NCBI RefSeq assembly: GCF_018278905.1
Contig: NZ_CP046600.1
Coordinates: forward strand, 2,356,001-2,420,000
From: Mycobacterium spongiae
Lineage (GTDB): Bacteria > Actinomycetota > Actinomycetes > Mycobacteriales > Mycobacteriaceae
DNA length: 64,000 bases
Direction of reading: 5' to 3'
Below the pieces are notes generated by a model. The model was not told the DNA's origin and made no database searches. It saw only the letters and a list, made by a program, of their open reading frames with translations. Positions within the stretch are counted from its first letter, which is position 1; every line of letters starts with the position of its first letter. Both the position numbers and the translations under genes were made by a program. This document shows, in pieces, positions 1 to 10,390 of the stretch.

Positions 1-933
1 CTCGACCATGCCGATCGTGGCCGGGTCCACGCCGGCCGCATTCAGGGCAGTGCGATACGCCGCGACCTGTGCGGGCCGCGACGGGGTGACGATGTTGACG
101 GTGCGGCCGTCTTGGTTTGCGGCCGTGCCGCGGATGACTGCCAGGATTCGGTCACCATCGGCCAGGGCGTCGGGTAGCCGTTTGAGCAGCAGTACGACGG
201 AGCCTTCGCCGGACACGAACCCGTCGGCGCGGACGTCGAACGCATGACAGCGTCCGGTGGCGGACAACATCCCGATGGCTGACCCCGAGGCGGCTTTGCG
301 GGGTTCGAGCATTACCGAGGCACCGCCGGTGATCGCGATGTCGCTCTCGCCGTCGTGCAGGCTGCGGCAAGCGAGGTGAATAGCGGCCAGGCCGGACGAG
401 CAGGCGGTGTCCACCGTCATGGCCGGACCTTGCAGTCCCATGGCGTAGGCGATGCGCCCGGAACCCATGGCGAAACTGTTGCCCATGTATCCGTAAGGCC
501 CACCCAACGTGTTTGCTTCGGCGTGCACGAATTGGTAGTCGTCGTGCATCAACCCCACGAAGACGCCGGTCTGCGCGCTGGCGAGGGTTTCACGAGTCAG
601 ACCTGCGTGCTCCATGGCCTCCCAGGACGTCTCCAGCAGCAACCGGTGCTGCGGATCCATCGCTGTCGCTTCCCTTTCGGTGATGCCGAAGAACTCGGCG
701 TCGAAGTCGGCGACGTTGTCCAGGAACGCGCCCCACTTGCACACGGACCGACCAGGGACTCCCGGTTCTGGGTCGTAGTACTCCTCGGCGTCCCAACGGT
801 CGGCGGGAATCTCTGTGACCAGGTCGTCGGCACGCAGCAACGCCTCCCACAACAGGTCGGGCGAGTCAATGCCCCCCGGCAGCCGGCACGCCATACCGAT
901 GACGGCAACCGGCGTAACACCTGCTTTATCCAC
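1..933 (-). CDS. MAS-like (Pks5-type) polyketide synthase, N-terminal part, cut by window edge
   Basis: Only the first 311 codons are in the window; the gene continues beyond the left edge. The visible part is a beta-ketoacyl synthase (KS) domain opening with a [13 protein letters not shown] block and carrying the active-site Cys in VDTACSSG near residue 178. It ends at the MVE that precedes the EAHGTGT motif in its paralogues. I place the start at the GTG whose first base is 933, because a GGAAAGG ribosome site lies about 9 nt upstream and the other three pks genes here have a GTG at the same alignment position. It is transcribed divergently from the next pks and shares with it an upstream element and a leader of about 200 bp. 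By family it should extend and reduce methyl-branched acyl chains for surface lipids. Whether it is full length cannot be seen. Confidence 0.9.
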   Translation of the reverse strand, partial: MDKAGVTPVAVIGMACRLPGGIDSPDLLWEALLRADDLVTEIPADRWDAEEYYDPEPGVPGRSVCKWGAFLDNVADFDAEFFGITEREATAMDPQHRLLLETSWEAMEHAGLTRETLASAQTGVFVGLMHDDYQFVHAEANTLGGPYGYMGNSFAMGSGRIAYAMGLQGPAMTVDTACSSGLAAIHLACRSLHDGESDIAITGGASVMLEPRKAASGSAIGMLSATGRCHAFDVRADGFVSGEGSVVLLLKRLPDALADGDRILAVIRGTAANQDGRTVNIVTPSRPAQVAAYRTALNAAGVDPATIGMVE

Positions 934-1135
934 GGTCGTTCACCTTTCCTACCCGTGTCCCAACCCGCGCTGGTAATTCCTATCAGTGGCTTCGATTTCG
1001 CATCCGCGATTCCGGGAAACCGTTTCGCGTTTCCGTCAGCGCTGGGGGGACACCGCCTCACCCCGAGCGACCCCACCTCGCGTCGAACCCAGCGCCAGTT
1101 TCTGGCGTGATCCGAGCGTAGCTGGTTGCGGCTTG

Positions 1136-1165
1136 ACGCGCGGAATAATCGTGCGTACGTACAAG
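1136..1165 (-). promoter_or_regulatory. Conserved pks upstream element, copy 1
   Basis: Read on the minus strand this begins CTTGTACGTACGCACGAT and ends in CCGCGCGT. The same block lies at the same distance (about 200 bp) before the pks genes starting at 1774 and 18286. The GTACGTAC core is a perfect 8-bp palindrome. Its function, as promoter or operator, is inferred only from position and conservation. Confidence 0.5.
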
Positions 1166-1550
1166 AAATGTGCGGCGGTCCGCGGTGGATTGACGCGGTG
1201 TGTCAGGAATACCCAGGTTGGCAGGCCGGCAGCAACCCCAGCGACCCGTCGTGGGTGTCAGTCGTGCCGCCTGCCAACGGTCCTTGGAGCCTGCGCGTTG
1301 CCCACTTGGGTGCCAAAGGTGCTGGTGAGAGAGTGTGCACGAGTCCGTGCATCACCTCGTCCGACGCCTTCGGCCGGACGGGCAATCCGATGGTCGATGC
1401 GATGACGGTGAAGACCAACCCTCCCGGTCCTCGGGCGTGCGGGCAGCCGGCGTGGATTCTGGCGTCTCGCGCCGCTCATGTGTTTGCCGAGCATCGTGGG
1501 GCTTCATGATTTCGGCACTAGCTTGATCCACGCGCGAGCATCACCTATTT

Positions 1551-1580
1551 TTGTACGTCCGCACGATTTTTCCGCGCGTG
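1551..1580 (+). promoter_or_regulatory. Conserved pks upstream element, copy 2
   Basis: The plus-strand copy begins TTGTACGTCCGCACGA and ends TTCCGCGCGTG. One base differs from copy 3 in the palindromic core (GTACGTCC instead of GTACGTAC). The sequence after it (GTAGTTGAGCCGCTAGGCTC and on) matches the leader of the pks gene starting at 18286. Confidence 0.5.
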
Positions 1581-1773
1581 TGTAGTTGAGCCGCTAGGCT
1601 CTGATTAGGCCAAGAACTTGTGGTTGGCTTCGACGGGGGTCGCTGGGTTATGCGTGCTGGATGCTGCCGTTTTTCCAGCGTGTAACTAGTTTCAGCGATG
1701 TTCCTCGAACTGCCGATGCGAGTTCGAACCCGGTGCTAAGAACTGAAGCATATGTATGGAGAGAAGACGGACC

Positions 1774-4700
1774 GTGGATAAGACGCGCGCAACTCCCGTT
1801 GCCGTTATCGGTATGGCGTGCCGGCTACCGGGGGGCATTGACTCGCCCGACTTGTTGTGGGAGGCGTTGCTGCGTGGCGACGATCTGGTCACCGAGGTTC
1901 CGTTAGACCGCTGGGACGTTGACGAGTACTACGACCCAGAACCTGGCGTTCCAGGACGCTCACATTGCAAGTGGGGTGCGTTCCTGGACAACGTCGCCGA
2001 TTTCGATCCGGAGTTCTTCGGGATCCCTGAAGCAGAAGCCACGGCTATCGATCCACAGCACCGCATGTTGCTGGAAACCTCCTGGGAGGCCATGGAACAT
2101 GCCGGTCTCACCCCGGAAAAGATGGCCGATTCGTTGACCGGGGTGTTCACCGGATTGCTTCATACCGACTACGAGTTGGTGCAAGCCGATACGCAAGCCC
2201 TAGAAGGGCCATACGGCAACACTGGCACTAATTCCTGCATGGCGTCCGGGCGGGTTTCTTACGTGATGGGGCTGCGCGGTCCCGCGGTCACCGTTGACAC
2301 GGCATGCTCGTCCAGTTTGTTTGCCGCACACCTGGCTTTCCGTAGTTTGAACGACGGCGAAAGTGACCTTGCCTTCGCGGGCGGCGTGTACGCGATGCTG
2401 GAACCGCGCCGCTTTGCCTCCGGGTCCGCGAATGGGATGCTGACCCGCACCGGACGCTGCCACACGTTCGACGTGGCGGCAGACGGGTTTGTTTGCGGCG
2501 AGGGCGCCGTCGTCCTCTTGCTGAAGCGGTTGGCGGATGCGCAGCGCGACGGTGACCGGGTTCTGGCTGTGATGCGTGGCACAGCCGCCAACCAAGATGG
2601 CCACACTGTCAACATTGTTACGCCCTCGCGGCCCGCTCAGGTCGCGGCTTATCGGGCAGCGTTGGCCGCGGCGGGTGTGGATGCGGCCACCGTCGGCATG
2701 GTGGAGGCACACGGCACCGGGACCCCGGTCGGTGACCCGATCGAATACAACAGCCTGGCCGAGGTGTATGGGACCGACGGTCCCTGCGCGCTCGGATCGG
2801 TGAAGACCAATTTTGGGCATACTCAGTCGGCCGCCGGGGCGTTGGGGCTGATGAAGGCGGTCCTGGCGCTGCAGCACGGGGTGGTTCCACAGAATCTGCA
2901 CTTCACCCAGCTCCCTGATGAGCTGGCCGCGGTGGATACCGAACTCTTTGTGCCGCAAGAGATCACACCGTGGCCCACCGGTGATGACAAAGCGCCACGG
3001 CTTGCGGCGGTGTCGTCGTACGGCATGTCGGGAACCAATGTGCACGCCATCGTTGAGCAAGCTCCGGCGCAGGCCCCAGAAACCAGCACACCCGACGAGA
3101 CGCCGAGCACTCCCGCCGTCGAGGGCGCGCTGCTTTTCCCGTTGTCGTCGAGCTCAGAGGACGGACTGCGCCACACCGCTGGGCGGCTGGCTGATTGGGT
3201 CGAGGCCCAAGGAACCGACCTGTCGACCACGGATCTGGCCTACACGCTGGCGCGACGGCGCGGGCACCGGCCAGTACGCACGGCGGTGCTGGCCAACACC
3301 GAAGCCGACCTGTGTGCGGCGTTGCGTGAGGTCGCCGACGGCGAGGCCCCGTATCCGCCGGTGGTCGGCCAGGACGATCGGGGGCCGGTGTGGGTGTTTT
3401 CCGGTCAGGGTTCGCAATGGGCGGCGATGGGTGCCGACCTGCTGGCTACCGAGCCGGTGTTCGCCGCGACGGTGGCTGCCGTGGAGCCGCTGATCGCCGC
3501 GGAGTCGGGTTTCTCGGTGACCGAGGCGATGACCGCATCCGAGGTTGTCACGGGTATTGACCGGGTGCAGCCGACCCTGTTCACGATGCAGGTCGCGTTG
3601 GCGGCCACGATGAAGTCCTACGGGGTGACCCCGGGTGCGGTGATCGGGCATTCGTTGGGCGAGGCTGCGGCGGCGGTGGTGGCCGGGGCGTTGTCGCTCG
3701 AAGACGGGGTGCGGGTGATCTGCCGCCGTTCCAAGCTGATGACTCGCATTGCCGGTTCCGGGGCGATGGCGTCAGTGGAATTGCCTTCCCAGCAAGTGCT
3801 TTCGGAGTTGATGGCACGTGGCGTCAGCGATGCAGTGGTGGCGGTGATGGCGTCGCCGCAGTCCACGGTGATCGGCGGGGCGACCCAGACGGTCCGTGAT
3901 CTGGTAGCGGTGTGGGAAGAGCGTGACGTGATGGCCCGCGAGGTGGCCGTTGATGTGGCCTCGCATTCTCCGCAGGTTGACCCGATCCTTGACGAGCTGG
4001 GCGAGGTTCTGGCCGAGATCACGCCGTTGACACCAGAGGTTCCCTACTTCTCGGCGACATCGTTTGACCCGCGCGACGAGCCCTACTGCGACGGCTATTA
4101 CTGGGTGGACAACCTGCGGCACACTGTGCGCTTTGCCGCGGCGGTGCAAGCCGCTATGGAGGACGGGTTCCGGGTCTTTACCGAGTTGTCGCCGCATCCG
4201 TTGCTGGTGCACGCGGTCGATCAGACCGCGCGCAGTCTGGATATGTCGGTGGCGGCGTTGGCCGGTATGCGGCGTGAGCAGCCGCTGCCGCATGGGGTGC
4301 GCGGATTGCTGGGTGATCTGTACGCCGCGGGGGCGGCGGTGGACTTCTCGGTGCTCTATCCCCGTGGGCGGTTGGTGGACGCGCCGTTGCCGGTTTGGTC
4401 TCATCGTCGGCTGCTTCTCGACGAGTCCAACGATCGCCTTGCGCACGCTAATACGGTCGCCGTGCATCCGCTGTTGGGTTCTCATGTTCGGTTGGCGGAG
4501 GAGCCGGAGCGCCACGTTTGGCAGGGCGAGGTCGGTACTGCGGCGTTGTCGTGGTTGGCCGACCACCAAATCCATGGCGCGGCTGCTTTTCCGGGGGCGG
4601 CGTACTGCGAGATGGCCTTGGCCGCGGCCGGCACGGTGTTGGGTGAGGCCGGCGAAGTCCGCGATGTGCGTTTCGAGCAGCTGTTGCTGCTCGATGAGCA

Positions 4701-7700
4701 GACCCCGGTCGGCGTCACCGCGACACTGGAAGTCCCCGGGCTGGTCTCGTTCGCGGTGGAGTCGGATCAGGATGGGCAACGCTTGCGGCGAGCCTCGGCG
4801 GTGCTGCACGCGGTCGAGGATGACGATCCGCCGGCCGCCCAGGACATCGCCGCTTTGCTGACGGCGCACCCCAACCCGGTCGCAGGCTATGAACTGCGTC
4901 AGGGTTTCGACCTGCGCGGAATTCAGTATGGTCCGGCGTTCAGTGGTCTGGCGACGGTGCATACCGCCCAGGAAGTTGGCGGCACCACGGTGTTGGCCGA
5001 GGTTGGCGTGCCGGGGTCGATCCGGGCCCAGCAGAGTGTCTATGGCGTGCATCCAGCGCTGCTGGACGCGTGTTTTCAGTCGGTGGCGGCGCATCCCAGT
5101 GTGCGCAATGCCGGCCATGGTGGTTTGCTGCTGCCGTTGGGTGTGCGTCGGCTGCGTGCCTACGGCCCCGCGCGGCATGCCAAGTACTGCTACACGACGG
5201 TGACCGAGTGCGGCTCGGAGGTCGAAGCCGACCTCGACGTGCTCGACGAGCACGGCACCGTGGTGTTGGCCGTGCGCGGCCTGCAACTGGGCACTGGTGC
5301 CCCGCAAGGCAGCGAACACGATCGGGTTTTGGGCGAGCGGTTGTTGAGCATCGAATGGCAACAGCGCCAGCTTCCCGAGACCAGTCATGCCGAGCCCGGT
5401 AGCTGGTTGTTGATCAGTACGTGCGATGCCACCGATCTGGTGGCTGCGGAGTTGACCGACGCACTGAAGGGTCACGACGGGCAATGCGCGACGATGTCGT
5501 GGTCGTTTCATGCCGACCATGTGGCCCAGGCCGCGCGGATGCGCGAGCAGCTCGAATCCGGCGGGTTCACCGGGGTGGTGGTGCTCACCGCGCCGGAAAA
5601 CGGTGCTGGGGACGCCCATTCGTCTCAACGCGGCGGTGAGTATGTGCGGCATGTGGTGCGGATCGCTCGCGAACTTCCCGAGATCTTGGGTCAGGCTCCG
5701 CGGTTGTATGTGCTGACCCGTAATGCCGCGACGGTGTTGTCGGATGATCGGGCCAACCTGGAGCAGGGTGGGTTGCGGGGGTTGTTGCGGGTGATCGGTG
5801 CCGAGCATCCGCATTTGAAAGTCAGTTACATCGATGTTGATGAGCAGACCGGTACCGAGTCGGTGGCGCGTCAGCTGTTGGCGGCGACCGATGAGGACGA
5901 GACCGCCTGGCGTGGCGAGGAGTGGTATACCGCGCGGTTGTGCCCGGCTCCACTGCGGCCCGAGGAGCGTCAAACCATCGTTGTGGACCATGCCGAGGCC
6001 GGTATGCGCTTGCAGATTCGTACTCCTGGTGATCTGCAGACGTTGGAGTTCGCCGCCTTTGATCGGGTGGTGCCGGGGCCGGGGCAGATCGAGGTCGCGG
6101 TCGGCGCGTCGAGCATCAATTTCGCCGATGTGCTGGTCACCTTCGGCCGCTATCAGACTCTTGATGGGCAGCAACCGGAGTTGGGTACTGATTTTGCTGG
6201 TGTGGTGACTGCGGTCGGTGCGGGTGTGACCGAGCATGAGGTCGGCGATCGTGTCGGGGGGATGTCTCCCAATGGTTGCTGGGGAACGTTTGTGACCTGT
6301 GATGCCCGGATGGCGGTGGCGCTGCCGGAGGGGCTGACCGAGGGCCAGGCTGCCGCGGTGACCACCGCGTCGGCTACGGCGTGGTACGGGCTGCAGGATC
6401 TGGCGCGGATCCGGGCTGGTGACAAGGTGCTGATCCATTCGGCGACCGGTGGGGTGGGGCAGGCCGCGATCGCGATCGCCCGTGCGGCGGGCGCTCAGAT
6501 CTATGCCACGGCGGGTAGCCAGAAGCGTCGAGAGATGTTGCGCGCGATGGGCATCGAGCATGTTTATGACTCGCGCAGTGTGCAGTTCGCCGAGCAGATC
6601 CGCCAGGACACCGATGGCTACGGGGTCGACATCGTGCTCAACTCGGTGTTCGGTGCCGCCCAGCGCGCCGGGCTCAAACTGTTGGCCCTGGGCGGACGGT
6701 TCATCGAGATCGGCAAACGCGATGTCTATTCCAATACGCGAATGGAGCTCTTCCCGTTCCGGCACAACCTGACGTTCCACTACTTGGATCTTGGGTTGAT
6801 GGCGGCCAGTCATCCGGCGGCGGTGCGTGAGTTGTTGAGCACGGTGTATCGGTTGACCGCTGAGGGTGTGTTGCCGATGCCGGAATCCACGCATTACCCG
6901 TTGGCCGAGGCGGCCACCGCGATTCGGGTGATGGGTGCTGCCGAGCACACCGGCAAGCTCATCCTCGATGTGCCTCATGCCGGGCGCAGCAGTGTGGTGT
7001 TGCCGCCCGAGCAGGCTCAGGTCTTTCGTGGTGACGGGTCCTATGTGATCACCGGTGGTCTTGGTGGGCTGGGGTTGTTCTTGGCCGAGAAGATGGCCTC
7101 GGCGAACGACGGGGCCGGCGCGGGCCGGATTGTGCTCAGCTCGCGCTCGGCGCCGAGTCAAAAGGCGTTGGAAACCATCGAACTTGTTCGTGCGATGGGT
7201 TCTGATGTGGTGGTCGAGTGCGGTGATATCGCGCAGGCTGGCACGGCGGAGAGGTTGGTGGCCGCGGCCACGGCGACCGGGCTGCCGTTGCGGGGGGTGC
7301 TGCACGCGGCCGCGGTCGTGGAAGACGCGACCTTGGTGAACATCACTGATGAGCTGATCGAGCGTGACTGGGCGCCCAAGGTGCATGGTGCCTGGCAGCT
7401 GCATCAGGCCACCGTGGGACAGCCGTTGGATTGGTTTTGTTCGTTTTCCTCGGCGGCGGCGTTGGTGGGTTCGCCCGGTCAGGGTGCTTATGCCGCGGCG
7501 AATAGCTGGTTGGACGCTTTCACGCAGTGGCGCCGGGCTCAGGGCCTTCCGGCCACCTCGATCGCCTGGGGTGCCTGGGGCGAGGTGGGGCGCGCCACCA
7601 CCTTCGCCGAGGAATCTGGCGGCGCGATTGGTCCCGATGAGGGCGCTTATGCGTTCGAGACACTGTTGCGTCATAATCGTGGCTATAGTGGCTACGCCCC

Positions 7701-8079
7701 GGTCATCGGATCCTCCTGGCTGACGGCGTTCGGACAGCGCAGTCCGTTTGCGGAGATGTTCAAATCCCTGGGCCAGCATCGTTCGGGGGCCAGCCAACTC
7801 CTCGCCGAGCTCGACGAGCTCCCCCAAGAGGAGTGGCCCGGCCGGCTCCGGCGTTTGATCTCGGAGCAGGTGGGCTTGATCCTGCGTCGCACCATCGACG
7901 CGGACCGCATGCTCGCCGAGTACGGCTTGGACTCGCTCGGCAGCCAGGAACTGCGTATCCACATCGAGGCGGAAACCGGGGTACGCATCAGTACCGCTGA
8001 CATCTCGACCATCCGGGGTTTGGCGGACTGCATTTACGACAAATTGACGTCAAACCGCGACATTGCGGCACCGTCGTGA
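1774..8079 (+). CDS. MAS-like (Pks5-type) iterative type I polyketide synthase, copy A
   Basis: A complete reducing synthase of 2101 residues, the usual mycocerosic-synthase-like length. Domains in order: KS (Cys about 178 in VDTACSSS), acyltransferase (Ser about 627 in GHSLGE), dehydratase (His about 931 in [10 protein letters not shown]), enoyl reductase (nucleotide loop SATGGVGQ about 1555-1562), ketoreductase (ITGGLGGLG from about 1759) and acyl carrier protein (attachment Ser about 2054 in LDSL). It should repeatedly add methylmalonyl units and fully reduce them, giving methyl-branched fatty acids. An in-frame ATG exists at 1756, but the GTG at 1774 has a GGAGAGAAG ribosome site and is conserved in the paralogues. 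A papA gene follows 57 bp downstream on the same strand. Much of the protein is nearly identical to copy B, but the first 290 or so residues, a stretch of the ER and the ACP differ. Confidence 0.95.
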   Translation: MDKTRATPVAVIGMACRLPGGIDSPDLLWEALLRGDDLVTEVPLDRWDVDEYYDPEPGVPGRSHCKWGAFLDNVADFDPEFFGIPEAEATAIDPQHRMLLETSWEAMEHAGLTPEKMADSLTGVFTGLLHTDYELVQADTQALEGPYGNTGTNSCMASGRVSYVMGLRGPAVTVDTACSSSLFAAHLAFRSLNDGESDLAFAGGVYAMLEPRRFASGSANGMLTRTGRCHTFDVAADGFVCGEGAVVLLLKRLADAQRDGDRVLAVMRGTAANQDGHTVNIVTPSRPAQVAAYRAALAAAGVDAATVGMVEAHGTGTPVGDPIEYNSLAEVYGTDGPCALGSVKTNFGHTQSAAGALGLMKAVLALQHGVVPQNLHFTQLPDELAAVDTELFVPQEITPWPTGDDKAPRLAAVSSYGMSGTNVHAIVEQAPAQAPETSTPDETPSTPAVEGALLFPLSSSSEDGLRHTAGRLADWVEAQGTDLSTTDLAYTLARRRGHRPVRTAVLANTEADLCAALREVADGEAPYPPVVGQDDRGPVWVFSGQGSQWAAMGADLLATEPVFAATVAAVEPLIAAESGFSVTEAMTASEVVTGIDRVQPTLFTMQVALAATMKSYGVTPGAVIGHSLGEAAAAVVAGALSLEDGVRVICRRSKLMTRIAGSGAMASVELPSQQVLSELMARGVSDAVVAVMASPQSTVIGGATQTVRDLVAVWEERDVMAREVAVDVASHSPQVDPILDELGEVLAEITPLTPEVPYFSATSFDPRDEPYCDGYYWVDNLRHTVRFAAAVQAAMEDGFRVFTELSPHPLLVHAVDQTARSLDMSVAALAGMRREQPLPHGVRGLLGDLYAAGAAVDFSVLYPRGRLVDAPLPVWSHRRLLLDESNDRLAHANTVAVHPLLGSHVRLAEEPERHVWQGEVGTAALSWLADHQIHGAAAFPGAAYCEMALAAAGTVLGEAGEVRDVRFEQLLLLDEQTPVGVTATLEVPGLVSFAVESDQDGQRLRRASAVLHAVEDDDPPAAQDIAALLTAHPNPVAGYELRQGFDLRGIQYGPAFSGLATVHTAQEVGGTTVLAEVGVPGSIRAQQSVYGVHPALLDACFQSVAAHPSVRNAGHGGLLLPLGVRRLRAYGPARHAKYCYTTVTECGSEVEADLDVLDEHGTVVLAVRGLQLGTGAPQGSEHDRVLGERLLSIEWQQRQLPETSHAEPGSWLLISTCDATDLVAAELTDALKGHDGQCATMSWSFHADHVAQAARMREQLESGGFTGVVVLTAPENGAGDAHSSQRGGEYVRHVVRIARELPEILGQAPRLYVLTRNAATVLSDDRANLEQGGLRGLLRVIGAEHPHLKVSYIDVDEQTGTESVARQLLAATDEDETAWRGEEWYTARLCPAPLRPEERQTIVVDHAEAGMRLQIRTPGDLQTLEFAAFDRVVPGPGQIEVAVGASSINFADVLVTFGRYQTLDGQQPELGTDFAGVVTAVGAGVTEHEVGDRVGGMSPNGCWGTFVTCDARMAVALPEGLTEGQAAAVTTASATAWYGLQDLARIRAGDKVLIHSATGGVGQAAIAIARAAGAQIYATAGSQKRREMLRAMGIEHVYDSRSVQFAEQIRQDTDGYGVDIVLNSVFGAAQRAGLKLLALGGRFIEIGKRDVYSNTRMELFPFRHNLTFHYLDLGLMAASHPAAVRELLSTVYRLTAEGVLPMPESTHYPLAEAATAIRVMGAAEHTGKLILDVPHAGRSSVVLPPEQAQVFRGDGSYVITGGLGGLGLFLAEKMASANDGAGAGRIVLSSRSAPSQKALETIELVRAMGSDVVVECGDIAQAGTAERLVAAATATGLPLRGVLHAAAVVEDATLVNITDELIERDWAPKVHGAWQLHQATVGQPLDWFCSFSSAAALVGSPGQGAYAAANSWLDAFTQWRRAQGLPATSIAWGAWGEVGRATTFAEESGGAIGPDEGAYAFETLLRHNRGYSGYAPVIGSSWLTAFGQRSPFAEMFKSLGQHRSGASQLLAELDELPQEEWPGRLRRLISEQVGLILRRTIDADRMLAEYGLDSLGSQELRIHIEAETGVRISTADISTIRGLADCIYDKLTSNRDIAAPS

Positions 8080-9663
8080 GGTAGGAATGGACACAAGCGC
8101 CGACTGCACTGCGGGGGCGGGAATCGAGGAGGGACCGTGTTGATCATAGGTGGGGGTTCAGCAGGCACGAGTCTTGGCGTGGGAATAGTCCATGACTGGG
8201 ATCCGGGGCCAGGTTCGGTTGTGACGTGGCAGCCAACGCCTGCCTCAGCTGCAAAAGCCCGGCAAGCGCCAGTAGTTGATGCACCGCCGAGTTCCATGCA
8301 AGCTGCCCACATTCGTTGCTTTCTCGAGTTCGAGGAGCGGGGGCTTGATTTCTCCCGGCTGGTGATGGGTTCCTGGGAGCTACCCGGTAAGTGCGATATC
8401 CGGACCATGACTCACGTCATCAACACCCACCTTCGTCGCCATGAAACCTACCGCAGTTGGTTCGAGTACAAGGACGCCAAAAATATCCTGCGGCACCGAA
8501 TCAGCAATCCCCGAGACATCCAGTTTGTCCCGGTTCGCCATGGTGAGTTGACCCAGACCGAATGGCGGGACTTGGTCTTATCGACTCCCAACCCACTGGA
8601 GTGGGATTGCTACCGGCTGGGCCTTATCCAGCACGAAGACCACTGCACTCTGTTTGCGATTGTCGATCATCTCCACTGCGACCCGGCGCTGATTACCGGG
8701 CTCTATGTCGAGATTCTGACCAACTACCAATCACTGGTCGCAGGCAAACCGCCCATTACGCTGTCGGCTACCGCCAGCCACGAGGAATTCTGCACGCGGG
8801 AGAAGGCGCACGCGGAAAGCATGACCCTGGATTCCCCCGAGGTCCGCAAATGGATTCAGTTCGCCGAGAGCAACGGAGGAAGCGGGCCCGAGTTCCCATT
8901 GCCGCTGGGTGACCAGTCGATACCCTGCGGTGGCGACATCATGGTGGTACCGCTGATGAATCCCGAGCAAACCGCGCGTTTCGAAGACGACTGCATCGCA
9001 GCGGGCGCTCGGTTCAGCGGCGGCCTGTTCGCCTGCGCAGCCCTAGCGCACTACGAATTGACCGGACAGGAAACCTACCACGGGCTTACTCCGATCGATA
9101 AGCGCAGAACGCCCGAGGAATACATGACGATGGGCTGGTTCACCGGGATAATTCCGTTCACCGTCACCGTCGACCCGAACTCATTCATCGAGACCGCACG
9201 GGCCACTCAGGCATCCTTCGACGAGAACATCGACCTCGCGCAGGTGCCCTACGACCGCGTCCTGGAATTGGCACCCTGGCTGAATCGGTATGGATCGCAG
9301 TTCTACATGATGAACTACATGGACGCCGGCCTTCCCCCACTTTCCGCGGTGGTCGCCACCGCATTAACAGGGTCGAATGCAACCGCCTACAACGACGGCC
9401 GGAGCCCGGCATACCTGTATATGTCGGTAATCCGCCTCTTCGACGAGGTTTCGCTCATGATTTCCTTCCCGAACAATCCCATTGCTCGGGAGTCCGTCAC
9501 CCGTTACGGCGAGGTCCTAAAATCTGTATACAGCCGCGCGGCCGCAGGCCAGTACGCAGCACCCGCTGTTCAAGTATCCAGATAGAAAACCTAAACACCT
9601 ATTCCCAGCCAAAACGAACAGATACGGAGCCCAAACACAGAACAACCAGGCCTCACATATCAA
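8021..9663 (+). repeat. Left arm of large inverted repeat (apparently identical core)
   Basis: Positions 8021-9663 pair with 10391-12033 read in reverse (coordinates sum to 20054). Identity holds wherever I compared the bases: the pks 3' end, the papA leader and both outer and inner boundaries, including 78 bp beyond the papA stop. The encoded PapA proteins are identical. The arm continues outward with patchy identity through the whole pks gene to about 1551. Confidence 0.9.
8137..9585 (+). CDS. PapA-family acyltransferase, copy a
   Basis: A 482-residue polyketide-associated (Pap) acyltransferase of the condensation-domain superfamily. These enzymes move a finished acyl chain from the synthase onto a sugar or diol. 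The HxxxD catalytic motif is visible as H178-L-H-C-D182, and the C-terminal SFPNNPIARESV block is typical of mycobacterial PapA proteins. The GTG start at 8137 is set by a strong GAGGAGGG site 5 nt upstream. It follows the pks ending at 8079 by 57 bp, so the two are probably co-transcribed. The protein is identical, residue for residue, to the convergent copy at 10469-11917. Its nearest relative in the window otherwise is the PapA4-like protein at 18926-20380. The acyl acceptor is unknown. Confidence 0.93.
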   Translation: MLIIGGGSAGTSLGVGIVHDWDPGPGSVVTWQPTPASAAKARQAPVVDAPPSSMQAAHIRCFLEFEERGLDFSRLVMGSWELPGKCDIRTMTHVINTHLRRHETYRSWFEYKDAKNILRHRISNPRDIQFVPVRHGELTQTEWRDLVLSTPNPLEWDCYRLGLIQHEDHCTLFAIVDHLHCDPALITGLYVEILTNYQSLVAGKPPITLSATASHEEFCTREKAHAESMTLDSPEVRKWIQFAESNGGSGPEFPLPLGDQSIPCGGDIMVVPLMNPEQTARFEDDCIAAGARFSGGLFACAALAHYELTGQETYHGLTPIDKRRTPEEYMTMGWFTGIIPFTVTVDPNSFIETARATQASFDENIDLAQVPYDRVLELAPWLNRYGSQFYMMNYMDAGLPPLSAVVATALTGSNATAYNDGRSPAYLYMSVIRLFDEVSLMISFPNNPIARESVTRYGEVLKSVYSRAAAGQYAAPAVQVSR

Positions 9664-10390
9664 ACGCGCACCAAACTTGAGGCGCTGAGTTCTGTCGGGC
9701 CCAAATGTGTCTTGGCGTTCGCGCCGGGCTAGGTGCTCCGTAAGGAGAGCCTCGGTGCCGTACCGGCTGCATTGTCCGTGTAACGGATGGTTGATCGGGT
9801 GCGCGAGGACTACTGGTTGGTTTTCGCGACTTTGACGTGGGTGGCGCTGAGAGCGGCACCCTGTTGGCACGGCGTTGCTTGATAGGGGATCAGCATCCGT
9901 CAGCCATCGCAAGGCCGCGGAGAACGGGTGGCGCCGCTTCGTCGGGCCGGTGGGAGCGGGGCTTGGCGGCGTGACCGCTCATGGTCTAGCGGCTAGACCC
10001 GTCCTCGCCATCCGATTCGACGAGTCACCGGAGAATCGTGTTTGCTGTGGCCGTGGTCGCGCACCCCGACGTTCCGATTTTCCCCCAGGGATCGCCGAAG
10101 ATGCGCGATCCTGTGGCCGGCCGGCTTCGTTCTCATCGATGCTGACGACGTCGCTCGTGCTGCCGAGACGGTGTGATCTGCACCGCGGTCGCGCTTCGAT
10201 GCGGTCTTCACGTCGCTGAGGTGGAAACCACCGCCGCCGCATACGGCGCGATTGTCGTGGGGCAAATCCTGTCTATCCGGGCACCACAACAGCAGTTGAA
10301 CGACTGGTCACGACACCAACACCTAAAACGTGAGCGAACTCACATTCACAGAATCAGGCGATCGAGCATGCCTCCTGAGACCTCAAGTGC
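9664..10390. other. Spacer of the inverted repeat, no gene seen
   Basis: These 727 bp separate the two arms, between the convergent papA stops. Open frames on both strands are short, overlap one another and resemble no family I recognise. No terminal repeats or transposase motifs were found. It may be decayed DNA left by the event that created the inverted duplication. Confidence 0.5.

Larger units (their letters stand above)
934..1773. other. Divergent promoter region between two pks genes
   Basis: This 840-bp gap separates the divergent starts at 933 (minus) and 1774 (plus). Each side holds one copy of a shared promoter element followed by about 200 bp of related leader. The middle, about 1166-1550, matches neither and shows no convincing gene. 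A 127-codon open frame at 1126-1509 has no recognisable content and runs through the promoter element. Confidence 0.6.

Noticed and set aside
1126..1509. A 127-codon frame in the divergent pks promoter region
   Set aside because: It runs across the conserved promoter element and has no recognisable domain or ribosome site.
3772..7962. A 1396-codon open frame antisense to pks copy A
   Set aside because: It has no family motifs and mirrors the codon pattern of a GC-rich synthase gene; the same antisense openness occurs over copy B (12440-14902) and dnaE1 (46464-48290).
9664..10390. Insertion-sequence remnant in the inverted-repeat spacer
   Set aside because: No transposase motif, terminal inverted repeat or target duplication could be found.
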